Below are positions 16,576-24,801 of a stretch of 34,914 bases of DNA, piece by piece (position 1 is the stretch's first letter; every line of letters starts with the position of its first letter). The stretch covers positions 1 to 34,914 of the forward strand of contig JALCBY010000034.1 of NCBI GenBank assembly GCA_028066055.1. Reading direction: 5' to 3'. The translations under genes were made by a program, and so were the position numbers. The notes under the pieces were generated by a model. That model saw only the letters and a program-made list of their open reading frames with translations, ran no database searches and had not been told where the DNA came from. This DNA comes from Hyphomicrobiaceae bacterium (GTDB lineage: Bacteria > Pseudomonadota > Alphaproteobacteria > Rhizobiales > Methyloligellaceae).

Positions 16576-16657
16576 GGTTCGTTCTCCCTCGGCAATTTGA
16601 AATCCGGCACCGTAAGGCGCCAATTTTTTGCTATCTCAAACATGGTCCGTCTCGACA

Positions 16658-17593
16658 TCACGATTTGAGCGCCTCGCAACATTTCAGTACGAGACAGTCG
16701 TACATGACTTGTGCTGCCAACTGGGCTGTTGTGCCTGCCACATCGTGAGGTGGGCTGACGGTGTTGATATCGAACGCAACAAAATGCAGGCCAGCCAGAC
16801 TGCGAAGCAGGCGCAGCCCTTCTTCGGCGCCGGGGCCGCCCGGCATCGGCGCGCATACGCCAGGTGCGCATGACGGGTCAAAGAAGTCCATGTCCCAACA
16901 CAAATAGACGGGTCGTCCGCTGAGCCGGTCTTTCAGTTCGCCCGTGACGTCCCCGACGCCGCGTCGCCGCAATTCATCGTAGGGTATGAGGCCGTAACCG
17001 AGATCTCGTGCCTTATCGAAAATGCCGGGGTCGTAAAAGGTGCCGCGCATGCCGAGATGGATCGACGCGGTCGCGTCAATCAAACCTTCGTTTGCGGCAC
17101 GGACAAACGTGTTGCCGGTCGCTTTGGGGCGTCCTTCACCCGGATTTGCATCTGTATGGGAATCTACATGCAGCACGGTCAGGTTGTTATGAATGGCGGC
17201 AAGCGCGCGCAACTGGGCGAGCGTCACGCTACCGTCGCCGCCCATGCAAACCGGTGTCGCGCTGGCAGCTGCGATCAGCCTCACGGCTTTCTCGATACGC
17301 GCTTCGGCATCATCCAGCATGCTGGGGACGAGCCTGACGTCGCCACAGTCGATGGCGTGGAGGCGTTCCAGCGGATCGAAGTCGGCATCGGGTGGTCGGT
17401 AGCGGCGGATCAGCCGAGATGCTTCCCGGATGGCCCGCGGCCCGTCACGGGCTCCGACACGGTTCGGATGCGTGCCATTGTCATATGGTATGCCCAGGAC
17501 CGCGGCATGTCGGTCTGTGAGATCGTGACCATAGTCGATGCCCATGAATGTGGTGGGTGGATTGAAGAGATCCCGGTCGAAAATGTTGGTCAT
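16658..17593 (-). CDS. Ureohydrolase family protein with His-to-Gly change in metal motif
   Basis: This 311-residue protein has normal ureohydrolase length and most family landmarks: GARDGPRAIREAS (47-59), IDCGDVRLVP, VDSHTD (D144, H146, D148) and WDMDFFDPSCAPG (D234, D236). The first metal motif, normally GGDH, reads MGGDGSVT, so the ligand His is G121. The late Glu motif is also changed (FDINTVSPPHD, T278 in place of Glu). It is upstream of the canonical paralogue on the same strand, separated by 82 bp. The first ATG has only a weak upstream TGGGG, but the N-terminus aligns well with the family. Like the paralogue at 7984 it may have one metal, an altered reaction, or a partner role in a mixed oligomer. 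Confidence 0.86.
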   Translation of the reverse strand: MTNIFDRDLFNPPTTFMGIDYGHDLTDRHAAVLGIPYDNGTHPNRVGARDGPRAIREASRLIRRYRPPDADFDPLERLHAIDCGDVRLVPSMLDDAEARIEKAVRLIAAASATPVCMGGDGSVTLAQLRALAAIHNNLTVLHVDSHTDANPGEGRPKATGNTFVRAANEGLIDATASIHLGMRGTFYDPGIFDKARDLGYGLIPYDELRRRGVGDVTGELKDRLSGRPVYLCWDMDFFDPSCAPGVCAPMPGGPGAEEGLRLLRSLAGLHFVAFDINTVSPPHDVAGTTAQLAAQVMYDCLVLKCCEALKS

Positions 17594-18047
17594 GGCCCCA
17601 AGTCGGGTTGGCTTGTCGAAATCGGTTATTGGCTGTCTGGCAGGAGGGGCGCCAATACGAGCGGCATCGTTGGCAATAGTATTGAACCAGCGCCGCGTTG
17701 GAAAGTGGAAGCGGATGGCCGGGGAATCTCACCCACATTCATACCTGCATCATAACGAGATTTCAGATTGTTAGAGCATTGCGTGCAGAGTATGTGTGCA
17801 TTGAAAGGCCAACAGAACCAATGGTGATCGGAATCCATCATGCCGGATGCGGTGAGTGTTTTAAGGCGATAGCGGGGCGGCGTTCGAACATGTGCAGTCG
17901 GTGTCCGTTCAGGCCAGTCCGACGCCTACCGCTGACCCGGGAACAAAAGATGAAACAAGATTGTGTGTTTACCGTATTGCCAGCTTCCCTATAGGTAGAG
18001 ACTGCCAACGATTTCAACCAAGCGGTTTGTGTCATAGGGTAGCGATA

Positions 18048-18061
18048 CAATCGTTCGATTG
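18048..18061. promoter_or_regulatory. Candidate operator palindrome
   Basis: CAATCG-TT-CGATTG is a perfect 6-bp inverted repeat with a 2-base centre, about 215 bp upstream of the aminotransferase start. It overlaps a weak -10-like TACAAT. A palindrome of this size can occur by chance, so operator function is tentative. Confidence 0.25.
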
Positions 18062-18264
18062 CCGGTCGGCAGAGTCCGGTCACTTTGTCTGTCGTATTTG
18101 TCGAGGCGACCATCGGAGTTTCGTCTCAAAATCGCACAAGGGCGCAGCATGTTTTTTACTCGTCAGAATTCAGCGGATCGTTTCTCCCAGGATCGAATCT
18201 GAGACCTGCCGGGGCGGGCAACCAGACCGTTCCTCAACAGAGCACGACATCAATGCGAAATTTC

Positions 18265-18270
18265 AAGGGG
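18265..18270 (+). promoter_or_regulatory. Ribosome binding site deciding the GTG start of the aminotransferase
   Basis: AAGGGG lies 6 bases before the GTG at 18277, which is ideal spacing. The upstream ATG at 18253 has no comparable site, so the GTG is the preferred start. Confidence 0.6.
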
Positions 18271-18276
18271 ACAACA

Positions 18277-19398
18277 GTGGGCAGCGAAAAATTTTATCCG
18301 GTTTCACGTCCATCTCTCAGTTCGCTTGAAGAAGAGTATGTCGTTGACGCTGTACGCTCGGGCTGGGTGTCGTCACTGGGCGCTTATGTTGATCGGTTTG
18401 AGGAAGAGTTTTCCAAATTCTGCAATGTCGAACACGGCGTTGCCGTGTCAAACGGGACGGCTGCCCTTCACGTATCTCTTCGCGCAATTGGTGTAGGACC
18501 CGGGGACGAGGTCATCGTCCCGGATCTCTCGTTCATCGCGACGGCAAATGCCGTTTGCATGGCCGGTGCGACGCCCGTTTTTTGCGATGTCGAAGCCGAA
18601 ACGCTGTGCATGGATCCAAATGGCGTCGACCAGCTCATAACAAGCCGGACCAAGGCCATAATCCCCGTCCATCTCTACGGCCATCCCGCTCCCATGTCGC
18701 AAATCATGGACATCGCGAGAAAAAACAACTTGCTCGTTATCGAGGATGCGGCAGAAGCGCATGGCGCGAGGATCGGAGACGATCCCGTCGGCTCATTTGG
18801 CGATTGCGCGGTCTTCAGTTTTTACGGAAACAAGAATCTGACGACAGGCGAGGGCGGTATCATTGTCAGCAACGACAAAAATCTGATTGAAAAATGTCGT
18901 TTGCTCCGAGATCACTCGATGAGCGCCAACAGAAGGTATTGGCACGAAGAACTCGGCTATAATTACAGGATGACCAATGTACAGGCCGCCATTGGTTGTG
19001 CGCAAATGGCAAGAGCGGACCTCTTAACCTCTAAACGTAAGGACATATTCTTACGCTACAACACGCAGCTGGCACCCTTGCCCGAACTCACCTTGAATCG
19101 CCAATCGTCGTGGGCGACAAGCGCGGTTTGGTTGACATGCGTCGAGGTAGCCGGGTTGGAGGAAACAAAGCGCGATGAACTCATACAGCATTTGAGGCAG
19201 CATGGTATTGACACACGACCCTACTTCTACCCGATGTCGCGTATGCCGTACCTGCCCGACGCGGACACTCCCGTAGCTCACGAGATTTCTCAGAGTGGAT
19301 TGAATCTGCCGACATACGTCGATCTGACCGACGCCGAGACAGAGCTCATCAGCGCCCAGTTCATCGAGAGCTGCAGGGCTCTCAAACTGGTTGGCTAG
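18277..19398 (+). CDS. DegT/DnrJ/EryC1 sugar aminotransferase, perosamine-synthase-like
   Basis: The 373-residue PLP enzyme would aminate a nucleotide-linked keto sugar. It closely resembles GDP-perosamine synthases: N-terminal PVSRPSLSS, SNGTAALHV, the PLP-contacting IEDAAEAHGA (D157) and the Schiff-base lysine K186 in FSFYGNKNLTTGEGG. With GDP-mannose 4,6-dehydratase in the same locus (27738), the expected pathway is GDP-mannose to GDP-4-keto-6-deoxymannose to GDP-perosamine. The start is GTG at 18277, supported by AAGGGG; ATG at 18253 adds 8 residues and the frame is open further to 18085, but that part has no family similarity. Family length of about 370 agrees. The exact amino sugar is inferred. 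Confidence 0.9.
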   Translation: MGSEKFYPVSRPSLSSLEEEYVVDAVRSGWVSSLGAYVDRFEEEFSKFCNVEHGVAVSNGTAALHVSLRAIGVGPGDEVIVPDLSFIATANAVCMAGATPVFCDVEAETLCMDPNGVDQLITSRTKAIIPVHLYGHPAPMSQIMDIARKNNLLVIEDAAEAHGARIGDDPVGSFGDCAVFSFYGNKNLTTGEGGIIVSNDKNLIEKCRLLRDHSMSANRRYWHEELGYNYRMTNVQAAIGCAQMARADLLTSKRKDIFLRYNTQLAPLPELTLNRQSSWATSAVWLTCVEVAGLEETKRDELIQHLRQHGIDTRPYFYPMSRMPYLPDADTPVAHEISQSGLNLPTYVDLTDAETELISAQFIESCRALKLVG

Positions 19399-19446
19399 CG
19401 AAATGTCCGAGAGGCTTCCGATTATCTCGTCGTCGTCCCCTGGACC

Positions 19447-20376
19447 CTAAGCGTTTGCCTCCCGCTTTTCCTCGGTATTGTCTTTCTGAAATTTTTTAAA
19501 GTGGCTGGCAATTGCCGCAAAATACAGCTTCAAGCACGTCCAAATCTGAATGCTTCGACGTGAGTGAAAAGTCAGGCCTGAATTGACGAATTTCGGGTTC
19601 AGGAAAATTCTGAATCCGTCATTCCTTATATCCTCGCTTAGCGCGACATGGTCGCAGACTTCCTTTCCCTCTTCATCTACACCCACATATCGTGCGTTCA
19701 TCAGAGCTTCGCGCTTGTAGATGGCAGCCCCTCCAAATGCGGAATCAACCTCGAACATCGGCTGGTCGCTGGGGATCGTGATCATTTTGGAATAGACGGC
19801 CGAATAGAGTGCTCGGGCAATTCCCAGTCCATAATTGCGCAGAAAGTAATACTCGTGCCAGCAGTCCCCGGGACACCAAACCTCGTGCCTTAGCGCCCAA
19901 ACGTCATAGTAGGGTCCGGCCTGGTTCGCAGCGCAACCTCCCCAATCATCTGCGTCCCAACAGGAGAGGATTCCTTCCTCTGTTATTTTCGTGTTGATCC
20001 CGTCCAGATCGACGACCAGTACGAAGTCGATATCGTTGTATATTTCGTTTTCCTGAACTTCGCTCAGATAGACATTGCGACAGAATGATGTGCGTTCGGT
20101 TCTTTTCGGATACTTCTTCCGCAACGTCCCCAGACTGAGATAGCGAAAGTTCTTCAGACTTTGCTCATGCTCCTGAAGAATTTCGACCGTATCGTCCGCG
20201 CTGTCCGACTCTACAACCAGCCAATGGATTTCCTGAAAACGGGTTAGGCATAATGCAATTCTGTCGATGTCCTGCCCTATCTTTTTGCCGCAATCCCTAG
20301 CAATTCCTGTTACAAGTATTTTCGCCCGCTCCGGCTCCTTCAAACGTGATTCAAGACTCGATGATTCTTTGTTCAT
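19447..20376 (-). CDS. Putative GT-A-type glycosyltransferase
   Basis: This 309-residue protein looks like a nucleotide-sugar glycosyltransferase but I cannot place it in a named family with certainty. The N-terminal part reads ILVTGIARDCGKKI and WLVVESDSADDTVEIL, as in GT-A folds. A DxD-like motif occurs in VLVVDLDGINTKI. The region AGPYYDVWALRH and later FGGAAIYKREAL resemble the acceptor-side segments of capsule mannosyltransferase-like proteins. There is no signal peptide or membrane span, so it would act at the inner face of the membrane. The ATG at 20376 is used; a TTG one codon earlier is possible. It stands alone on the minus strand between two plus-strand genes and looks less GC-rich than the left module, hinting at separate acquisition. 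Confidence 0.72.
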   Translation of the reverse strand: MNKESSSLESRLKEPERAKILVTGIARDCGKKIGQDIDRIALCLTRFQEIHWLVVESDSADDTVEILQEHEQSLKNFRYLSLGTLRKKYPKRTERTSFCRNVYLSEVQENEIYNDIDFVLVVDLDGINTKITEEGILSCWDADDWGGCAANQAGPYYDVWALRHEVWCPGDCWHEYYFLRNYGLGIARALYSAVYSKMITIPSDQPMFEVDSAFGGAAIYKREALMNARYVGVDEEGKEVCDHVALSEDIRNDGFRIFLNPKFVNSGLTFHSRRSIQIWTCLKLYFAAIASHFKKFQKDNTEEKREANA

Positions 20377-20556
20377 CAATGTTTCAATCTTGTAGTTCGC
20401 AAAATTGTGCAGAGGGAAAAATCGGCTGTTTTTAACACACTGAGCAAATGGTTACCACGTCAAACGGGACAGCTGACTTATCCGTTTCCGCGCGCAAAAA
20501 ATGAATTCTGATTTTTGGAATTGTATCTGAAATTGGTGCCCAACGGGTTGAGTAAC

Positions 20557-21573
20557 ATGGGCGAAAGGTTCAATTTGCTGTCTTCGGCATCCTCCAAGCA
20601 ATCCAGCGAAATGTCGGACCCGGAGCTTGCATCTGGTGCCTCTGCGGCACCCGTTGCGCTGTTTGTCTACAACCGGCCCGAGCATACGCGTCGGGCGCTG
20701 AAATCGCTTGCTGCCTGTCATGGCGCGGTCAAGGCTGACCTGACCGTTTTCTCTGACGCGGCCAAAACCGTCAATGCGCAAGCGGACGTCAAAGCCGTTC
20801 GCGATGTTGTTGCGAACGTCGATGGCTTTCGCTCTGTCGAGATTGTGGAGCGGCCCTCAAATATGGGCAGCGCCGGCTCGGTGATCGACGGCATAAAGCA
20901 TATGCTGTCCCGACATGAGTATGCGATTTTCATGGAAGACGATCTGGTCTGTGCGCCGTACGCCCTGAGCTTCCTGAACAAAGCGCTCAAACGCTATGCT
21001 GACCAGCCCAACATCTTCACCGTGTCGGCCTACAGTTATCCGGCTCGTCTCATGGAGATACCGGAAAGCTACACGCATGACGCCTACTTCTCGCCCGTGT
21101 TTTCCTCATGGGGCTGGGCGACGTGGAGGCGTTCGCTCGACTATATCGACTGGGACGTCAGCGACTATGAGGCCTTCCGCGCAAATCCCGATTCAATCCG
21201 GGCCTTCCGGCATATCCGAGATGACCTGCCGGAACTTCTCGCCGAACAACAGAAGGGCCAGTCCGACGACTGGACCCTGCCGATGGCCTATTCCCAGTTC
21301 AAGAATAACTTTCTGACATTGTGCCCGGTTCACTCACTGATAGACAATATCGGTCATGACGGCTCGGGTCTTCACTGCTTCGATACAGAGCTGTTTCGCA
21401 ACGATATCGATCATGCCGGCGATGTGATCAGCTACCCGGATGCGATCTACCTTGACGACCGGATCATGGATGCAAGCCGGACGGCATTTTCAAATTCGTT
21501 CCTGACCCGCGTGAAGAGACGCATTCTTGATCAAAGTCTGAAACTGCGGCGAGCCCGCACCAAGCAGTCCTAG
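20557..21573 (+). CDS. Glycosyltransferase, GT-A fold (family 2-like)
   Basis: The protein of about 338 residues begins its conserved part with VALFVYNRPEHTRRALKSL, the nucleotide-binding strand of GT-A sugar transferases. RPSNMGSAGSVIDGI and IFMEDDLVCAP follow, the EDD serving as the metal/nucleotide motif. FSSWGWATWRR later in the chain is typical of this bacterial polysaccharide transferase group. No membrane segment is evident. The frame opens with TTG at 20515; I prefer ATG 20557, and ATG 20611 is also possible, since none has a clear ribosome site and the first 40 residues are not conserved. It is probably one of the transferases assembling the repeat unit; donor and linkage cannot be read. 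Confidence 0.82.
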   Translation: MGERFNLLSSASSKQSSEMSDPELASGASAAPVALFVYNRPEHTRRALKSLAACHGAVKADLTVFSDAAKTVNAQADVKAVRDVVANVDGFRSVEIVERPSNMGSAGSVIDGIKHMLSRHEYAIFMEDDLVCAPYALSFLNKALKRYADQPNIFTVSAYSYPARLMEIPESYTHDAYFSPVFSSWGWATWRRSLDYIDWDVSDYEAFRANPDSIRAFRHIRDDLPELLAEQQKGQSDDWTLPMAYSQFKNNFLTLCPVHSLIDNIGHDGSGLHCFDTELFRNDIDHAGDVISYPDAIYLDDRIMDASRTAFSNSFLTRVKRRILDQSLKLRRARTKQS

Positions 21574-21824
21574 ATGTCACGGCAATCGAACAAGGCAGGG
21601 TCTCGGAGCAAACAAATGCACGCGCGCAAATGCATCGAGGTATGGAACGGCCCGGACGTGGCGGAGAAAGGAATGTCGCATGTGACGTGGGACATGTTGG
21701 CCAATGCGGGCTTGGGTCGGAAATTTGAAGATTGTTTTTAAACAGTTGGGGGGAATACTCAGGCCATGTCTACGCGTGACAAAAAACAATCAGGCGCATT
21801 CCCTTTCCGAGAGGTGCAATCGAA

Positions 21825-22331
21825 ATGACTTTTTCATGCAAGGACGGCGTGCTCGAAGGCGTAAAGATCATAACGCCGCCGACAATTTTCGAAGACTTCC
21901 GGGGCGATTACGTCGAAATCTACAACCGGGACATCTATCACGAAGCGGGCATCTCAACTGACTTCAAGCAGGACGACTATGCGACCAGTACAAAGAACGT
22001 TCTAAGAGGCATGCACGGAGACGACAAGACCGAGAAACTCGTCAAATGCATATACGGAACGCTCCATTTCGTCGTGCTACAAGCTGACGAAAGCCATCCT
22101 CAGTTCATGCAATGGGAAGCACACGAACTCAGCAGCACGAACAGAAAACAAATCTACGCTCCTGCCGGTTACGCTATCGGTTATCTGGTTCTCTCCGACG
22201 CGGCGGTTTTTCACTACAAGCAGTCGACATACTATCACGAGACCAAACAGTTCACGATCAAGTGGAATGATCCGCGCGCTAAGATCGAATGGCCCATTGA
22301 AAATCCCGTCCTCTCGGAGCGGGATTCTTGA
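21825..22331 (+). CDS. RmlC-like nucleotide-sugar 3,5-epimerase/cupin family enzyme
   Basis: The 168-residue cupin belongs to the dTDP-4-dehydrorhamnose 3,5-epimerase family. It shows FEDFRGDYVEIYN (22-34), VLRGMHGD with the catalytic His H64, the KLVKCIYG strand, FHYKQSTYY with the active-site Tyr Y131, and IKWNDP near the end. The usual PxGFAHGF motif reads PAGYAIGYL, with Ile in place of His. The length is slightly below the 180-190 residues of RmlC. GAGAGGTG precedes the ATG by about 8 bases. It lies 15 bp before an aminotransferase gene, so the pair may act in turn on a 4-keto-6-deoxy sugar nucleotide, by epimerising then aminating. No RmlA, RmlB or RmlD is present in the window, so a substrate other than dTDP-rhamnose precursor is likely. 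Confidence 0.83.
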   Translation: MTFSCKDGVLEGVKIITPPTIFEDFRGDYVEIYNRDIYHEAGISTDFKQDDYATSTKNVLRGMHGDDKTEKLVKCIYGTLHFVVLQADESHPQFMQWEAHELSSTNRKQIYAPAGYAIGYLVLSDAAVFHYKQSTYYHETKQFTIKWNDPRAKIEWPIENPVLSERDS

Positions 22332-22346
22332 AATCCGGTAGGCAAG

Positions 22347-23456
22347 ATGAACGACACCAAAGACACGCAGCCGCGCATCTCTCAGGTTGATCTTTACATC
22401 GACGATGCGGAGTTGGACGCCATCAAACCGTCAATTGCCAAGCGCTGGCTGACGGAGGGGCCGAACGCGGCGGAACTGACCGAAGAGATTAAGAAACTCA
22501 GCGAAACACGCTACGCGGTCTTTGCTCCGAATGGAACGCTCGGGCTTTACCTCGGATTGCTGGCGCTCGATCTGCCGAAGGGCAGCGAGATCATTATCCC
22601 GTCTTTCACCTTCTACGGGTCGGCCATGTCGGCAGTCTTTGCCGATCTCAAACCGGTGTTCGTTGACTGTTACGAGGATACCTACAACATCGATCTTGAA
22701 GATCTCGAACGCAAGATCACACCTCAGACGAGCGCCATAATGCCGGTCCACATCTACGGTCAGGTGTGTGATATCCAGGGCGTCATGGAGATTGCGAAGC
22801 GTCATGGACTGAAGGTTCTTGAAGATGCGGCACAATCATTCGGCGTGCATTTCGATGGCCAGCATTCAGGCACATTCGGCGATATCGCGATGTTTTCGTT
22901 TTTCTCCGACAAGGTCGTTACCATGGGTGAGGGGGCCGTCCTGTTCACCCAGGACGAACAGTTGTATGAGCGCCTCCGCTTGCTGCGAAATCAGGGCCGG
23001 CCGAATTCCGGTACGTTCGTACATCCCGAGCTGGGTATGAATTTCCGGATCACGGATTTGCATGCGGCGATCGGCCTGTCGCAGTTGAAGAAACTCCCCG
23101 AGATTCGCAAACGAAGGACGCAGCTTTGGGATATGTACCGCGACGCACTCTGGGATACGGGCGATCTGCGGTTCATGAGTGTGCATCCGAAATCCGAGGT
23201 GATCCCTTTCCGCGTTCCTGTGACCACGGCCCAGCGTGACGATCTCGCGGCCTGGATGCAGGCGCATGCCATCGATACCCGCAGTTTCTTCTATCCGATG
23301 CATTTGCAGCCGAAATTGCGGTCAGAACCGCCGCAGTCCTTGCCTGTAAGCGAAAAGCTAAGCGAACAGGGGTTCTGCCTGCCGGTGCATCAACACATCA
23401 AAGATGCGGATGTCGAAAGGATCTGCCAGGTTATCAGGCAGTTCTTTTCCCGGTAA
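22347..23456 (+). CDS. DegT/DnrJ/EryC1 sugar aminotransferase (second)
   Basis: This 369-residue PLP enzyme is a second sugar aminotransferase, clearly different from the one at 18277. It has NGTLGLYLGLLAL, IPSFTFYGSA, VLEDAAQSFG (D160) and the Schiff-base lysine K189 in FSFFSDKVVTMGEGA. The presence of Lys means it is a transaminase rather than a ColD-type 3-dehydratase, which has His there. It is 15 bp downstream of the RmlC-like gene, and its 3' end overlaps the convergent ATP-grasp gene by 23 bp. Two aminotransferases of this type suggest either two amino sugars or a diamino sugar in the repeat unit. The substrate is not determined by sequence alone. Confidence 0.9.
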   Translation: MNDTKDTQPRISQVDLYIDDAELDAIKPSIAKRWLTEGPNAAELTEEIKKLSETRYAVFAPNGTLGLYLGLLALDLPKGSEIIIPSFTFYGSAMSAVFADLKPVFVDCYEDTYNIDLEDLERKITPQTSAIMPVHIYGQVCDIQGVMEIAKRHGLKVLEDAAQSFGVHFDGQHSGTFGDIAMFSFFSDKVVTMGEGAVLFTQDEQLYERLRLLRNQGRPNSGTFVHPELGMNFRITDLHAAIGLSQLKKLPEIRKRRTQLWDMYRDALWDTGDLRFMSVHPKSEVIPFRVPVTTAQRDDLAAWMQAHAIDTRSFFYPMHLQPKLRSEPPQSLPVSEKLSEQGFCLPVHQHIKDADVERICQVIRQFFSR

Positions 23457-24642
23457 GACCTCGCGTCACCCGCGATTGAATCACTTCAAAGAGTTTCAGT
23501 TGCGCCCGCCTGAACAACGGCATCGGATCATCGAGCGCGAATTCCTTTGCGTCCGCCCGGAGCATCCACGAGAGCCAATTGGAAATCGCGAGACCCTGTT
23601 CCCTCGCTGCCCTGAAATCCCGCATCCGGCAGTAGCGGATACCTGGTTTTGCCAGGCCGATATGGCCCCTCGGTTCGTCAGTCAGGTCGGCATGGACGAG
23701 TTGAAGAAAATTGACACCGGCCTTTGCACCAAGGTGTTGCCACAGGCTGAAGCGTGGATTGATCTCGAGTAGCGCAAGGGAATCGTCCGGTCTGCGCTTC
23801 AGGTCCACCTTCACCACGCCGTGCAATCCAAGCGCGTCAACAATCTGCTGTCCGAGCTTGCCGACATCAGGCGCATCAGTGGTTTCCAGCCCGGTGCTGT
23901 AACCGAATTCAGCACGATAGGTACGGATCTTTCTACCCGTAAAGCTGGCGACGAGATTGCCGGTTGCGTCGATGTAAGCATGGTAGCTCTCTATGCGGCT
24001 CTCGGGCCCGGGGATCAGTTCCTGAGCGATGAAATCCACATTCGTGCGGGCCAGCTTCTCCCAAATCCGCTCGAGCTCGGCGCGGTCGGATACGCCAACG
24101 CATTTCACATCAGTCCCGACCAGATCGCGAATGGACTTCGAGCCCGGTTCGAGCACGACTTCCCGCTCAGCCGGTTTGAGGATAATCGGAAACGGGAGCT
24201 TCATTGCTGACGGGGGCTGCGATGCGGGACTGACGGTTTGGCTCAGAGGCACGGGCAGCTTGAGCGTCTCGGCGAGCTGGCGGAACTTTTCCTTGTTCAG
24301 CAGCTTTTCAACATGGTCCGCGTCGGCAATGGCGAAATGGAAATGCGAACTGAGCTTATCCCGATAGCGTGACACGAACAGAAGGTCCGCGTCGGTTGAG
24401 AAGTACAGAACAGGTTTTGCAGTGCATGAGCGGGCGAATTCACAAAGGGTCGCCAGCAGCCGCTCGGGATCGGCAGTCGGGTCAGCGCGATCGAGCGATA
24501 CCTTCACAAAACGCGAAGAACGCACATAATCATCGAGCTCGCCGACCAATGCGCAGTCAATTCCGGCCAGGCCGAGTCCCCGTATCATGTCCCACGAATC
24601 GCAGGATCCAAGCAGACAGGCCATTGATGTGCGCGCGGTCAT
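23434..24642 (-). CDS. ATP-grasp ligase-like protein
   Basis: This protein of about 402 residues has the ATP-grasp fold. The N-terminal Rossmann-like part starts at MACLLGSCDSWDMIRGL; a central ATP lysine is in PIILKPAERE (K156), and the metal-binding strand is LLEINPRFSL (E293, N295, R297). ATP-grasp enzymes join a carboxylate to an amine or thiol through an acyl phosphate. In polysaccharide loci such proteins may attach amino acids to sugars or make an unusual precursor; that role is speculation. The start is uncertain: ATG 24642 is chosen because the conserved fold begins shortly after; the frame is open to a TTG at 24732. It and the downstream-facing phosphoesterase gene form a minus-strand pair. 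Confidence 0.78.
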   Translation of the reverse strand: MTARTSMACLLGSCDSWDMIRGLGLAGIDCALVGELDDYVRSSRFVKVSLDRADPTADPERLLATLCEFARSCTAKPVLYFSTDADLLFVSRYRDKLSSHFHFAIADADHVEKLLNKEKFRQLAETLKLPVPLSQTVSPASQPPSAMKLPFPIILKPAEREVVLEPGSKSIRDLVGTDVKCVGVSDRAELERIWEKLARTNVDFIAQELIPGPESRIESYHAYIDATGNLVASFTGRKIRTYRAEFGYSTGLETTDAPDVGKLGQQIVDALGLHGVVKVDLKRRPDDSLALLEINPRFSLWQHLGAKAGVNFLQLVHADLTDEPRGHIGLAKPGIRYCRMRDFRAAREQGLAISNWLSWMLRADAKEFALDDPMPLFRRAQLKLFEVIQSRVTRGLTGKRTA

Positions 24643-24801
24643 TGCAGAATCGCAACTTTCGGTACCGTTTGCGATAAGCGCGGATTCTAATGCAACTTTG
24701 TCGGGCCGGGTACTCTTTATACAACAACTCAATTCTTACAGTCCGCAGCCCTTCGCGAAAAGGTCAGTCGTGCGACATGCTTAAGTCCCGTGCCGTATCG
24801 A

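Larger units (their letters stand above)
17594..18276. other. Gene-free boundary between catabolic and polysaccharide modules
   Basis: No convincing gene lies in these 683 bases; short open frames on both strands match nothing I recognise. The flanking genes point outwards, so promoters for both must be here. A 6-2-6 palindrome CAATCGTTCGATTG sits at 18048-18061. An imperfect stem is possible between 17871-17879 and 17923-17933. Base composition looks lower in G+C than the left module. I saw no tRNA, direct repeat pair or insertion-sequence end. Confidence 0.55.

Noticed and set aside
16606-16621. Short stem (GGCGCC/GGTGCC with a G-U pair on minus) between the two ureohydrolase genes, considered as a terminator
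   Set aside because: Only six pairs and no T run on the minus strand; the nearby T run lies on the wrong side for that direction.
17662-17683. Sigma-54-like TGGCAAT-N4-TTGAA in the boundary region
   Set aside because: The invariant GC of the -12 element is missing.
17880-17900. tRNA-like GTTCGAAC sequence
   Set aside because: The flanking bases do not form a T-arm stem, and no acceptor or anticodon arm is present.
17871-17933. Possible structured RNA in the boundary region (AGCGGGGCG pairing with CGCCTACCGCT)
   Set aside because: The stem needs a 2-base bulge and a loop of more than 40 bases, with no known RNA family features. Covariation in relatives would be needed.
18085-18276. Extended N-terminus for the first aminotransferase
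   Set aside because: The added residues are low-complexity and unlike the family. A strong ribosome site exists only before the GTG at 18277.
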